From Chara braunii (lineage: Eukaryota; Streptophyta; Charophyceae; Charales; Characeae), in assembly GCA_003427395.1 (NCBI GenBank), contig BFEA01000527.1:247378-272315 (forward strand): a stretch of DNA of 24,938 bases, given 5' to 3'. The translations under genes and the position numbers were made by a program. Shown here piece by piece: positions 1 through 9,557 of the stretch. The notes under the pieces were generated by a model. The model was not told the origin of the DNA. It did no database searches and saw only the letters and a program-made list of their open reading frames with translations. Position 1 is the first letter of the stretch; each line of letters starts with the position of its first letter.

Positions 1-280
1 CGAAAAAGAGAAAAGTAAAAAAAAATTAAAAAAACAATGGAACGGGGACCATTATTTTTTTTGCCCCCGCCTAAAATGGACCCCCCCATTTTTGAGTTTT
101 TTTATTTTCTTTCAATGTGGGGGGGTGCGCCCCCGGAATCCCGACCCCGATCTCCGGTACCCCCTCCCCCTCGCCCGCGGCGCGCCTTTTTCGACCGCGG
201 CCGCAGCGGTCATGACCGCGGGCCCGCGGTCATGCCCGCGGTGACCGCAGGCGTGGGGGATACATAGTTCTCGGCCTAAG
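1..280. other. Low-complexity GC-rich flank with palindrome
   Basis: No gene is visible here. The first 120 bases are homopolymer-rich (A, T, C and G runs). From 170 onward the sequence is GC-rich and built from repeated GACCGCGG / CCGCGGTC words. Bases 211-234 form a perfect 24-bp palindrome centred on GGGCCC. Short open frames on both strands here are low-complexity translations without family resemblance. Confidence 0.6.
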
Positions 281-289
281 GAGCCTGTA

Positions 290-790
290 GGTCGATTTTT
301 CTGTGAGGATTTGTTTCCTATCCAGTCGTTTGTAGGAAGACACCGATGTTCTATCTGCCATTGAAGAGAGACTACTTTCGAAGGTTTAATCTTGGAGTCC
401 TTGAACCATTTGATGTTTCTGAGATCTTCCTTGTTAATTTTTAGGTGCTTCATCCATCTTTCCACCACCCTATCTTTCAAGTTGAACCTAGGTCTGAGCA
501 CCCAGTAAGTCGATTTAACCGATAGAGTATTTAGATGTCTGATGAGGTTCTTATTTAGCTTGTTTTTGGTTCCCCATAACCAGTATACCGGATCAAAGGC
601 CAGGTCTGAGATAGCTGTGGAAGGTCTGAAGGCGAGGTATGACTGTGCCTCTAGGAGGAGGACTCAGATTCTAAAGATCCTCTCCACTGGTATCCAAATT
701 GGTGCGAGATTTTTGTTTAGGGTTAGTGTATTGTCCGCTTTTAATACCCCTTAGGCAATTAGTGCCTCCTTGTTAGGGACATTTGGGACG
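290..790 (-). pseudogene. LINE ORF2 C-terminal fragment, inverted copy
   Basis: Read on the minus strand this encodes the region just before the zf-RVT zinc-binding segment of a plant-type non-LTR retrotransposon. It contains the run K-I-N-K-E-D-L-R-N-I-K-W and the motif C-L-P-T-N-D-W. It is about 95% identical in sampled stretches to the plus-strand copy at 985-1485, with opposite orientation. It keeps a tryptophan codon where the plus copy has a stop (1413). It ends abruptly near 285, where GC-rich DNA begins, so the zinc-binding cysteines are missing. Function in the parent element: C-terminal part of the reverse transcriptase polyprotein. This copy is a fragment. Confidence 0.75.
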
Positions 791-1485
791 ATGAGTCTGG
801 GGATTGGATCTCCGCTCACATCCTCCAAAAAAGGCTAAAACATTGCCACAACACTCAAAACAATTTAGATAAAATTGTGGAACTCATCCCCATTGATTGG
901 TTCAGAGTCTCAAGAAAGGGAGGAGACTCCAGGAGAGTGATTGGGTGGCGATGATCGATGAACTGCAGATGGTAGGCAATTTCATCCTCATATCCCACGA
1001 CAAGGAGGCAATAATTGCCCGAGGGGTATTAAAAGCGGACAATACACTAACCCTAAACAAAGATCTCGCTCCAATTTGGATACCAGTGGAGAGGATTTTT
1101 AGAATCCGAGTCCTCTTCCAAGAGGCACAGTCATACCTCGCCTTCAGACCTTCCACACCTATCTCAAACCTGACCTTTGATCCGGTATACTGGTTATGGG
1201 GAACCAAAAACAAGCTAAATAAGAACCTCAACAGACATCTACATACTCTATCGGTTAAATCGACTTACCGGATGCTCAGACCTAGGTTCAACTTGAAAGA
1301 TAGGGTGGTGGAAAGATGGATGAAGCACTTAAAAATTAACAAGGAAGATCTCAGAAACATCAAATGGTTCAAGGACTCCAAGATTAAACCTTCGAAAGTA
1401 GCCTCTCTTCAATGACAGATAGAACACTGGTGCCTTCCTACAAACGACTGGATAACAGACAGATCCTTTACGAAAAAAAGAGGCA
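290..1485. repeat. Head-to-head inverted repeat of LINE sequence
   Basis: Two arms of about 500 bp (290-790 and about 985-1485) are inverted copies of one another, separated by about 195 bp. In a 60-base sample two bases differ, in another about one. The spacer encodes LINE sequence continuous with the right arm. The arrangement could come from two opposing insertions, a local inverted duplication, or an aberrant (twin-primed) insertion. Confidence 0.8.
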
Positions 1486-2034
1486 TGTCTAACCCTTGGT
1501 GCAGACTCTGCAAACCTGCGTATCCAAGTAGGAAGATACCGGAGACAATCGAACACATTTTTCTCGAATGTCCTGTCTATATTTGGCTATGGCGTTGGTG
1601 GGACCGAATCTGGGCACAATTACAAACAACTCATGAATGGCCATGGGGATGGAAAGCAATACTACTGGAACACTGGTCCCCTGAACCAGAGGATATTTTT
1701 ACCCAGAACCTTTTGCCCCTGGGAAAAAGAGCGGTACTATGGGCCATTTGGTAGAGAAGAAACACTTATGAATGGGAAAACGCGAGATTAGACGGTCCAT
1801 AATTTACTGAAACGATCAAACAACAGATCCAAACTCGTATACAGGATAAATGGACAAACCTAAAAGAGACAATTCAATTCAACTCATCCAAGAAAGAAAT
1901 TTTTAAACTACTCCAACAATTCAGCAGTAACTGGCTGGGGAGGGAAAAAGGGGGAAAAATAGGGAGGGTGGTCTGGGAGGATGATGAGACGGAGGAAAAT
2001 CAAATCATTAATAGGAACTATAAGTTGAAAATTT
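787..2034 (+). pseudogene. 5'-truncated LINE ORF2 C-terminus with zf-RVT motif
   Basis: This is the C-terminal part of a non-LTR retrotransposon polyprotein, downstream of the reverse transcriptase palm. Frame 1 from 787 carries a helix-rich stretch, and a one-base shift near 905 moves coding to the frame 897-1754. A TGA at 1413-1415 replaces a tryptophan seen in the inverted copy. After it come the zinc-binding signature C-R-L-C (about 1500) and H-I-F-L-E-C-P (about 1555), typical of the zf-RVT domain in plant LINEs. In the same frame there are further stops at 1752 and near 1806, but recognisable tail sequence continues to about 2034. The 5' portion (endonuclease and reverse transcriptase palm) is absent. 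It is homologous to, but clearly diverged from, the minus-strand LINE at 2665-6335. Confidence 0.85.
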
Positions 2035-2663
2035 GAAATTTAATGATTGGACTCAGGTGGATCCCTCAATCCCCCTACGCCCTGCAAACGACTTCCCAAG
2101 TCCCTTCCCAGTACCCCAGAACGCACTGGTCCCTTTGTCCTGGTATGGAAGGGATTAATGTCTCCCTGACCAAAGGATCCCGAACCCGACACCAATACAT
2201 TTTTGCATTCTGAGCCAAAGTCCCTCTTGCATGTAGTCACTTCATTCCTGCCTTCCAGAGCCACTGCTGGTATGGTTAGAACAGAAAGACATCATCCTCT
2301 GTCCCCTTGCGAGCGCAGAGGCCATCTTCAACTGCAACAACAAGTTTTTTCAGGATAGAGAATATTTCATTGAGAGAGGAGGGAGCTAGTAATTAATAGG
2401 AGAAATCTGGTGCCGAAAGTTGGGTGAAGACCACCATCCCTCTAAGGACAATCAATGCTGTCAGACTGTTCCTGCAGTTCTCTTTGATGTTCTCTGTGGT
2501 TCGCTGAAGTTACTCCAATTGTATCTTTCTCATCTGGGACGCTGGACCCAGTTTCCATCAGGTGATGCTTCCCACCAATAGATGGAGCCTTGGCCCAGGT
2601 GCGATGTCTGTTCTTCAGCATTGATAACACTGGAGGGTTTGTTTCAAAAAAAAAAAAAAAAAA
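2035..2663 (+). mobile_element. LINE or retroposon 3' tail ending in poly(A)
   Basis: Non-coding sequence follows the degenerate LINE frame and ends in an 18-base A run (2646-2663), consistent with the 3' untranslated region of a retroposed transcript. Bases 2510-2600 reappear in dispersed form, reverse-complemented, at about 7830-7920 and more weakly at 13140-13205, and each of those also lies next to an A/T-rich tail. I infer a shared 3' end family. It could equally be a separate SINE-like insertion inside the LINE 3' region. Confidence 0.55.
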
Positions 2664-2679
2664 GGTCGATTTTACTGTT

Positions 2680-3865
2680 AGGCCATATAATGATCTGGTG
2701 ATTTTCTACCCTTCCCTACAGGTGTTGTCCATGTCCATTCTACGAGGTCCAGGGCGAGTTTGTGGATCGAGACTCGGCGGAGGTAGGCGATCCATTGCTC
2801 TTTTTCATTGAGTATTCTAATTCTGAATAGTTCCTACTTCTGGCATAGTATTGTTTCTTCTGGAGAGGTTTTTTGAAGGACGTTGGTCCAACTTATTTGG
2901 AAGAGGTTTACTCTTATTGATCAATCGGGCTCGCAGTAGACTATTTTGTCCACTTTGTTTGGTCGATCCCTCAATGCCACGCAGTCCGATTCTTGAAGGG
3001 TGGGGCCTTTCCTAAGGATTCTCCACCAGGTTAGGGAGATCTTCTCTGTTATAGCTTCCAAGGCTTCCTCCGGTCAATGACAGTAGCGTAGTCTATCTCT
3101 TAGCTGGCCCGGGTTGATCCAGTTCCTCTGTTTCATGTCCCATATATCTTTTATCCTTGTTATTCCTTGCCTGACCCAGCCCTGTCATGGGGAAACCATG
3201 CAATGGAGGGTTCGTCCCTTCAAGTCTGATATCCATCTATTTCCAAAAAGCGGTTGTCGTGCCACCTCTTCCCATCTCTCTGATGGAGTTTTATCTGATA
3301 GGGGAAGATTTCTCCATATTTTCATAAGGTCAGGCCAGAAGGGGTCATTGCGCAGGTCGGCCCTTGCTGCTTGTCTGGTTGAGTCAGGGAGTGGATCACA
3401 ATGTTGCGCACCTCTTCTTGGGATAGGTCATCCCCTATTTTCTAGCCACATCAACGAGTCATTCCCCTCCACTGTTTGTGGTGCTAAATGAGTGATCTGT
3501 TCCAAGGCTAACCCCCTCCACGGGGTATCTTGATTGAAGAGTAGATGTTCGAGTCATTATAGCGCCAGTGCTTTGGTTTGTATCGAGGGATCTATAATGT
3601 CCAATCCAACTTTGAATTTGAGTTGGATTATGGATTGCCAAGCCACTCTGTTGATCACGTTACGCTCCTCATGATTTCCTCTCCATAGAAAGGCGGCGAT
3701 CTGTCGCTGCGAGGGGCGCAAGGCGTTCTTGTCTAATGCCCAGATAGCAGATTCGTACCACAAGGAGGTAAATATCACGTTATTTATTATTAGGGAGCGT
3801 CCAACCAGCGAGGTATGTTTGTCCTTCCATAGTATCATTTTTTCTGGGGTGGGCCAAAGATCCAT
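2680..3865 (-). pseudogene. LINE thumb and C-terminal region
   Basis: The minus frame 3865-3557 carries S-L-V-G-R-S-L-I-I-N-N-V-I, S-L-W-Y, F-L-W-R-G and V-A-W-Q-S-I, the usual post-palm wording of plant LINEs. Degraded coding continues through about 3460 and on to about 2690. There L-F-R-I-R-I-L and a W-T-W stretch align with the plus-strand copy around 1095-1200. Numerous stops are present. The terminal zinc-binding motif is missing because the sequence is interrupted at 2664. Confidence 0.7.
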
Positions 3866-3978
3866 TCATTGTTCAAGTTAGTAGACGGCCTGCCTTCTGC
3901 TGACATTAGCAACCCCAGTACTCTAATTGGGGTTTCCTTTGGAAGCCATTTGAGTCTGGGTTATTCTGGGAGTCTCTC

Positions 3979-4854
3979 TCATTGGTGGTGTATCCACCAG
4001 CCTGGGGTTTTGTTTCCCCAGTTGACTTTCATATCAACCAGTCTACAGAAGCTATCCATCATGTGTTGGACCTCTGCCATCGATTCATGGGAGGCATCGA
4101 TCATTACTTTCAAGTCAGACGCAAACAATGAGCAGATTAGAATTGCCTCCTGCGGTATTGAAGACGCTTGATTTTTTTTTATATTCTTGTGTTTCCTCAT
4201 ATTGGTTGTCAGTGCTTTCATGACTATGACGAACAAGTACGGGGCTATAGGGTCACCTTGTCTGACTGACCTTTGGAGCTTAATGGGCAGGGCTAGATTT
4301 CCATTCACCATGACTCGAGTCGTTGCATTTGTGTGAAGGATCTTTACCCAACGTTTGAAGCACGACCCAAAATTAAGCTTCTCCAGACATTTGTCTATGA
4401 ACAATCAGTCCACATGGTCATATGCCTTCTCAAAGTCAATGGAGATGATCGTTGCATTATGTTTAGATTGTCTTGTTAGCTTGATCATTTCATTTACCAG
4501 GGGGACATTGTCCTGAATGTTCCTACCTTGAATAAAAGCGGGTTGATCAGGGTGTATAATGTCGGTCATGATTAGTATCATCTGGTTAGCCAGGGCTTTT
4601 GTCATTAATTTGTATAGTATTGTGAGTAAGGTGATGAGCCTGTAATTCCTGATATTGGTTCTTTCCCCTTTTTGTACAAGAGCGTCAGTACTCCCTGACT
4701 CACTATTTCCCCTGTTTGACCTGTTGGCCATACTGCGTGGTAGTAGTCCATGAGGTCTTGTGAGATGCTCGTCCACATTCCCTCCTAGAATTCTTTGGGC
4801 AGTCCATTTATTCCTGGGGTCTTTTCCTCTTCCATTTGTTATAATGTTGTTCAT
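3979..4854 (-). pseudogene. LINE reverse transcriptase fingers and palm
   Basis: RNA-dependent DNA polymerase of the non-LTR type. Visible motifs: N-Y-R-L-I-T-L-L (about 4640), Q-P-A-F-I-Q-G-R (about 4530), I-I-S-I-D-F-E-K-A-Y-D (first catalytic Asp, about 4440), S-V-R-Q-G-D-P-I-A-P-Y-L-F (about 4250). The block normally reading F/Y-A-D-D is F-A-S-D at about 4110, so the first of the paired catalytic aspartates is replaced by serine. A TGA at 4405-4407 (minus) follows Y-D-H-V-D, where relatives often have tryptophan. Both changes predict no polymerase activity. Confidence 0.85.
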
Positions 4855-5429
4855 ATTTCGTCTTTGGACAGGGTCTTGTCAAAAGTGTCTCTTTGTTGCT
4901 CTTTAAGTGTTTTGTTTAATGGGCGCAAAAATTCTCCAATTTCCTCCATTCGGTGCGCTATAGGCAAGTTTCCACATTCTGATGTGAAAAGGCCCTGGTA
5001 GAAATCCCGTTCTATTTTTGTGCAGGTTGCCGTGGATGTGTGTAAGGGACCATGATTGGATTTAGGATCTTCCAGGGCCTCAATTACCGATCTTCCTACC
5101 TTTGCCCTGACCATCACGAAATATCGTGCATCCATTGCGCCTTCCGTGTTGTGTCTAGAGAGTTTCCCTCAGATTCTGACTCCTTGCCATCGGTGTTCCA
5201 TATATCATAGAAGGCAGGCTTCCAGGTTTTGAATAGTGTCAGTTATCTCGGCTTGTTGTACAATGTTTTCTGTATCTTCCTCCTGCTGTTGCAGTTGTTG
5301 CAATTTGTGTTGTAGGTCCACCTCTTCGGCGTGGCGTTGTCTCGCGAAAAGTGTGGAGTATTCATTGCACTTGCGACCTAGAAATGCTAGACCGTTGTTG
5401 AACCACACTATTTCGTCATTTATCTGGTC
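4851..5429 (-). pseudogene. LINE linker region, glutamine-rich coiled coil
   Basis: This segment joins endonuclease and reverse transcriptase. Around 5205-5408 the minus frame has heptad-like Q/L/E-rich sequence (L-Q-Q-L-Q-Q-Q-E-E), suggesting a coiled coil. Around 4851-5135 it has the pre-RT region with F-Y-Q-G-L-F-T-S, a wording common before the fingers of plant LINE reverse transcriptases. A stop separates the two pieces, and the frame changes again at about 4853 on entry to the reverse transcriptase. Confidence 0.65.
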
Positions 5430-6335
5430 CCTCTATTCTTGCCAGAAAGACCAAACTTCTTTGAGATATACTTTGAAGCGCTCGATGGTCAGAAGAGAAG
5501 TATTTAATTTATAAAATCCTCTACCCTGGTCTGTTTTTTTTCTAAATGAGAATATGGCGATACACATTGCGTGATCCAGGCCGGGGCACGGGCTGCAAAA
5601 GAAGATCTCTGCGATTTGTAGGGCTCCTTGTATCTCTTCTGAGATTAGGATCATATCTATTTGGGACCTCGTTGCTTTCTCCGTTCCATTCTTACGGAAA
5701 CTTGTGAACCGCCGATCAGTTGGGAATTGTCTTCTGAAGGTATCAAAGAGGTTGAGAGATTGTGACAGTTCCGCAATAATTCTTTCTTAATTTTGTATGT
5801 AAGTTGGACATGGTGTTGGGATTTTCCATCTGTCTTGTGCGCGGTCCGGGGCAGCGTTGAAATCGTCCACTAAGATCGTAGGGATGCCCGCTGAGAGCCT
5901 TATATTTAGGGACATGAAACTTTGGCGCGATGTTGGTTCATTTGGGGCGTATATGTTCAATATGTTGACTACTTCTATCCCCAGCATTATCAACAAATAA
6001 ACCCACCTGCTGGTTTGCTGCCCAGTTCAGCATCTCTACCCCTGTGTTGGGGGGAAGCCATATAGTGACTCCTCCGCTCCCCGGCAGGGGGGCATGGGCC
6101 CTAAAAGCCTGGTGTGGCAAAAACTCTTTGTGTATGTGGTTATGGTCTGGGTTGTCCATGAGATGGATTTCCTGCAGGCATACCACGTCTGGCCATTCTC
6201 TCCCGTCTACCCTTTTACGTTGGCCCATAATTGCTTGCCTTTTGGATTGTTTTGTTGAGGCCAGTCCGTTTATGTTAATTGAGCGCAGGTCGAGATCGGC
6301 TTGTCGTTTACAGAGTTTCCAAGCCTTGTTCCTGC
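5430..6335 (-). pseudogene. LINE AP endonuclease domain remnant
   Basis: This domain would nick target DNA to prime reverse transcription. On the minus strand it opens with I-N-I-N-G-L (about 6275), then has V-V-C-L-Q-E-I-H (catalytic Glu, about 6180), N-I-Y-A-P-N (about 5945), V-D-D-F-N-A-A-P-D (Asp/Asn pair, about 5860), and a final G-L-D-H-A (about 5575) where active family members usually read S-D-H. A frame change lies between 5996 and 5938, and there is a stop between the parts. Dead by frameshift, and possibly by Ser-to-Leu change at the S-D-H motif. Confidence 0.8.
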
Positions 6336-6980
6336 CATATAGTGCATCTACTGCGTTCTTCTTTACTTAACTTGTTTTTCCTCATCCTTCTGTGTTTTTA
6401 CATGGACAGCCACTTTTCAGTATCCAGCAGACCGCCATTTTTCAGTGTTCCGTTTCTGAGCAGCTTCACCAGGAAGGAGTTGATATCGGCTGCCGACCAG
6501 AGGTCTCCCGACTTGATTTTTAACAGTTGTAAGCTCACGAGAGCTTCCTGGTGAAGCCAACGCAGGCCTTCTGTCGCTGCATGGACACTGGTCAGTACTT
6601 GGTCTACGTCTCCTCCCCTGATTCTGTCCTCCGTCTTCACTTCCTCTTCTTCTCCTCCTCCTCCCTCTGCTTCTGCATCTTCTATGAGAGAAAGAGAGAG
6701 AGATACTGAGAGTTGAGACTTGGTGACTTCCAGGCAATTGCCCAGACTCTGGCATTGTATTCTGACAGAGGCTTTGGGCGGATTATTGTTGGAGACCATT
6801 CGTCACAGGGCTATTGAGTTGGCGTCTCCCTCTTCTTCTCCCCACCTCGTCTCTTCCTCCACCTCCTTCGTCTGTGGATGGATCGCAGGCATGGTGGCTA
6901 TCTTCCATGTGTGAGCCGCTATCCCCATTAAATTTTATGCGAGTGATGATGGATGTATGTGGTCCGTCCTGAGTCATGAT
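6336..6980 (-). other. Possible LINE 5' region or ORF1 remnant
   Basis: Upstream of the endonuclease on the minus strand there are open stretches (6799-6398 and 6977-6783). The first contains an acidic E/G-rich segment followed by a predicted helical region rich in leucine. No RRM, CCHC knuckle or other ORF1 hallmark is visible, and the frame does not join cleanly to the endonuclease. Position is the only argument for ORF1. Confidence 0.25.
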
Positions 6981-7536
6981 AAGTCAGATCTGCGTATTTC
7001 AGTCTTCCACTGCATGGTCATTGCTATTTCTCCTTTGGTCGGTTCTTGAGTTCTACAACATGCCTGTCTGTTGTTCATAGGCATGCAACATGGTATCCCG
7101 ATAGTGACACAACTTTGTCATCCATGACCTCTTCTCCTTTTGCTAGCAGAGAGATCGCTACCTGTGCAGTCCGCTCTTTGTCAGGACGAACACCCTCCCC
7201 AGGGCTCCGCTGAGCTCACACACAATACCTATTGGCGGAGACTGTGCTCCTAAAACCCTCCCCAAGGCTCTATCTACTGCGCTTGGTCGGGTGGCAGATA
7301 TAGCAATTAGAACAGGACAGGCGTGATTCAGAAGGGGTGACGTTACATCCTCTCAGGCCCTTTGAAGGGTCCTTAAAATAGTCATACTGGAACGTTGCTG
7401 AATGCATCCAACTGCAGTATTCGACACATTCATCCTGGAAAGCCCCATTGTGAGTATGCCCTGAAATATTCGGACGTGCCAGTCTGGAGGCCGTAACCTG
7501 AACCACCCTGGAATCTCTTAGCATTAAAAATTATAC
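6981..7536. other. No gene recognised
   Basis: No coding family, RNA gene or element ends are recognised. A small direct repeat of about 19 bp with a C-C-C-T-C-C-C-C core occurs near 7189 and 7253. The minus open frame 7524-7270 looks like chance. Confidence 0.5.
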
Positions 7537-7569
7537 TTCCTTTCCTTTCCTTTCCTTTCCTTTCCTTTG
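7537..7569. repeat. (CCTTT)n microsatellite
   Basis: About six tandem copies of a five-base unit, TTTCC read in plus orientation. Simple repeat with no coding role apparent. Confidence 0.9.
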
Positions 7570-7584
7570 GACCTTGAGATTTGA

Positions 7585-7672
7585 GGAGACAGGGTGCTAT
7601 AAAATCACTTGAATAATCTTCAATATCATGCATAAAGCGATCTTATCGTGGAGACAGGGTGGGATAAGATCA
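7585..7672. repeat. Imperfect 65-bp-spaced direct repeat with hairpin
   Basis: GGAGACAGGGTG followed by a similar ATAA-ATCA tail occurs at 7585 and again at 7650. The second copy sits inside a perfect 9-bp inverted repeat, GATCTTATC (7639-7647) and GATAAGATC (7663-7671). Origin unknown, possibly a decayed miniature element. Confidence 0.5.
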
Positions 7673-7734
7673 TCAGAATACCATGAACAAATCCACCAAA
7701 CGGGCTAATAATTTAGTAATAAACAGTTTTATTA

Positions 7735-7921
7735 TTACTAGGCCTGAGGTCCTCTACTCTTTTCTTTTTCTAAATTTTAATGAAAACTTTGTGGGGCGGT
7801 GCCCTTTAGGGCGGTGATAAGAGCAGTGCCACCCTGAGCTCCTTATTTGGTCCCAAAGTCGAAGTCTCCATCTATTAGTGCGGAGAATCACTTGCTGGAA
7901 ACTGGGTCTAGCGCCGCAAGT
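7735..7921 (-). mobile_element. Retroposon 3' tail, second copy (minus)
   Basis: Reverse-complement relative of the sequence before the poly(A) at 2646-2663. A shared core of about 65 bases contains CCATCTATT and GGAAACTGGGTC. On the minus strand it ends in an A-rich stretch (T-rich on plus at about 7758-7780). A TTAA-flanked element begins at 7923, immediately beyond the homologous segment. Confidence 0.5.
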
Positions 7922-7922
7922 A

Positions 7923-8072
7923 TTAAACCACCAGTACTTGGGCACTGCGCGCCGCGCCGGCCGCCCAAATCTCGAAGCAGCGCGGGCTGTCGATTCGATT
8001 TATCGACGGCCGCCGGCCGCGGAAATCGCGTAGCGTTAACGCTAAGGCGTCGCCCAAGTACTGGTGGTTTAA
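7923..8072. mobile_element. TTAA-flanked miniature inverted-repeat element
   Basis: A 142-bp body (7927-8068) has perfect 17-bp terminal inverted repeats ACCACCAGTACTTGGGC and is bounded on each side by TTAA (7923-7926 and 8069-8072). With the outer bases, the inverted identity is 22 bp. A TTAA duplication is typical of piggyBac-type transposition, but the terminal sequence is not one I can assign. The interior is very GC-rich with several CCGGCCGC words and includes GATTTATCGAC, a core also seen in the element at 10456. No coding capacity. Confidence 0.8.
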
Positions 8073-8244
8073 TTTGCCTGCCTGTTTGTAACCTGTAGCC
8101 TCACACCCCTTGTCGATCACTAACTCATGCACGGCTAGGTAGCATTTCCTCTGTGATTTCGCAATGCAGGGAACCAAATGAGGTGAAGTCCTCTAAACTG
8201 ACTCGTGCAAGCCTTGGAAGCAATGGGACCACCATTCCACACAC

Positions 8245-8354
8245 TACCGTCTTCCCCCCGAACACAACGCACCCTCATTTTGACTGTATCGGGCCAGAAA
8301 CATGCCTTGCATACGTTCATTTTCATGGTGCGTTATGTTCGGGGGAAGACAGTA
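8245..8354. mobile_element. TA-flanked miniature element, copy 1
   Basis: A 106-bp body (8247-8352) is bounded by TA dinucleotides. Its arms of 26-27 bp (8247-8273 and 8327-8352) begin CCGTCTTCCCCC and are near-perfect inverted copies, with two substitutions and one length difference. Size, TA target and hairpin form fit a Stowaway-type (Tc1/mariner-derived) element. The interior aligns in reverse orientation with the element at 9558. No coding capacity. Confidence 0.8.
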
Positions 8355-8479
8355 GGACGAAGACATACAGGTGCTTGCGTTGTGAAGATCGATGGCCAGA
8401 TGCTTCCAACTTGAAGCAGCATCAGCAGCTGAGCTCTGGATATGTGGCTCCATGCTAATCCTGGGCTGGATGATGGAAA

Positions 8480-8558
8480 GGGCACTCTCTCAATTGATGT
8501 GTGTCATTCTTGCACAGCGGCCATGCTAATCTTTCTTCTCTGTATCACGCCAATTTTA
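8480..8558 (-). pseudogene. U6 snRNA pseudogene, 5'-truncated
   Basis: U6 is the catalytic small nuclear RNA of the spliceosome. On the minus strand this interval starts AAAATTGG, then has GATACAGAGAAGA, TTAGCATGGCC and GCAAGAATGACAC, which follow U6 closely through the ACAGAGA box, the AGC triad and the internal stem-loop. Differences mark it as a pseudogene. There is a four-base insertion (AAGA) between ACAGAGA and the AGC triad, which would spoil 5' splice-site spacing. Several substitutions occur in the 3' part, the 5' stem-loop is absent, and no terminal T run follows. Probably retroposed or template-switched by a LINE. Confidence 0.8.
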
Positions 8559-8569
8559 ACTGACTTACT

Positions 8570-9200
8570 TCTTCCTCTTCTTTTTCTCTATTCTATTTTC
8601 TTTTTTTAACACATCACCCCCTTTGTATTGTGGGGGGGGGGACCCGTCCGGTTACTTGTCCCCGGCAAGCATAAGAGGACGCAAAATACATCAGACAAGA
8701 TGGTCAGAGTGTTCCAAGGCTGACTCTCATACGTCTGTCATCCAGCCTCTGAGGGGGAAAAAAAAAAAAAAAAAAAAACCGAAGAGCAGCGGAAGACTAA
8801 CTAAAGTACCCAGTCCTAACCTCCAGGTACTTGAAAACACTATGAATCCGATCACCGTTTCTTTTTTTTTCTTTTTTTTTTTCCGATCCCCGTTTCCACT
8901 CCTCCAACAAGTGGAAACAGAAATGGAATAATGAAACAGGGAAAAAGGAAAGAGAGAAAGGAGGATGGCGAAAACAGAAAGAAACTTCAGAGTTCAAACT
9001 GAAAAATCATACTCGTGCAAAGATCTAAAGGGACCCCGGGGGGGGCAGGCTCCTGAAGAGAATATAACATCATCATCAAGAGGTAAGTATCCGAAAACTA
9101 TTAACTTTACTAGTTAAACTTCTCGCAAGTGCCTGAAAAGAATTGCAAACATGAGCAACTAATCTATCTTTGAAGAAAAAACCTTAAAATGGTCATGATG
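8570..9200. other. Homopolymer-rich non-coding stretch
   Basis: It contains a run of ten G (about 8632-8641), a poly(A) run at about 8759-8778 directly after GGGGG, and two T runs near 8860-8882. The A run may be the tail of another retroposed sequence, but no body is recognised. No gene seen. Confidence 0.5.
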
Positions 9201-9443
9201 GATCTATCTAAAAGAAAAAACCTTCAAGCATAGAAAAGGGCACTCGCTCCCCCCTCCTGAAGTAGCAACTGCAATTTTGAGGCTTGCTCCACTACCCAAC
9301 TCTGTACATGCATTTGGATGCCTCTCTGAACCAGGTGCATTTGGAGGAGCTGACATTTTGAATGTATCGGAACAACTCTGAGGTCCAGATACATACAGAT
9401 TGTTGTGTAGTGTAACCAAGGCCTTTGTCAAGGTTGCACTCAC

Positions 9444-9528
9444 CTGGATGCTTGAGCTCTGATCACAAATGGCAAAGACCAATGGGCCACCAGAGATGAG
9501 GGGAGTCCGGGTAGACAGAACCCAACCA
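9444..9528 (-). other. Possible internal exon of an unknown gene
   Basis: On the minus strand a pyrimidine-rich stretch CCCTTCTCTCAG precedes 9528, and CAG followed by GTGAGT lies at 9446-9438, so an 85-base segment is bracketed by good acceptor and donor signals. It is open in a frame that extends beyond it (9635-9204) and encodes T-P-L-I-S-G-G-P-L-V-F-A-I-C-D-Q. I recognise no protein family and can link no second exon. The TA element at 9558 would sit in the upstream intron. Chance occurrence is quite possible. Confidence 0.2.
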
Positions 9529-9557
9529 CTGAGAGAAGGGCCAGGCCATACTAACAC

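Larger units (their letters stand above)
2665..6335 (-). mobile_element. Degenerate LINE (endonuclease + reverse transcriptase)
   Basis: A minus-strand non-LTR retrotransposon body of about 3.7 kb. In coding order it holds an AP-type endonuclease (6335-5430), a glutamine-rich linker, a reverse transcriptase (about 4850-3980), a thumb/connection segment (3865-3557) and the beginning of the C-terminal region (to about 2680). Coding passes through all three minus frames, so several indels have accumulated. It is cut at 2664 by the poly(A) end of the plus-strand retroposon, which supports that element having landed in or recombined with this older LINE. The remaining C-terminus is not found contiguously. 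Confidence 0.85.

Noticed and set aside
7537-7672. Candidate CRISPR-like array
   Set aside because: A microsatellite and one imperfect repeat pair without regular spacers; the window is eukaryotic.
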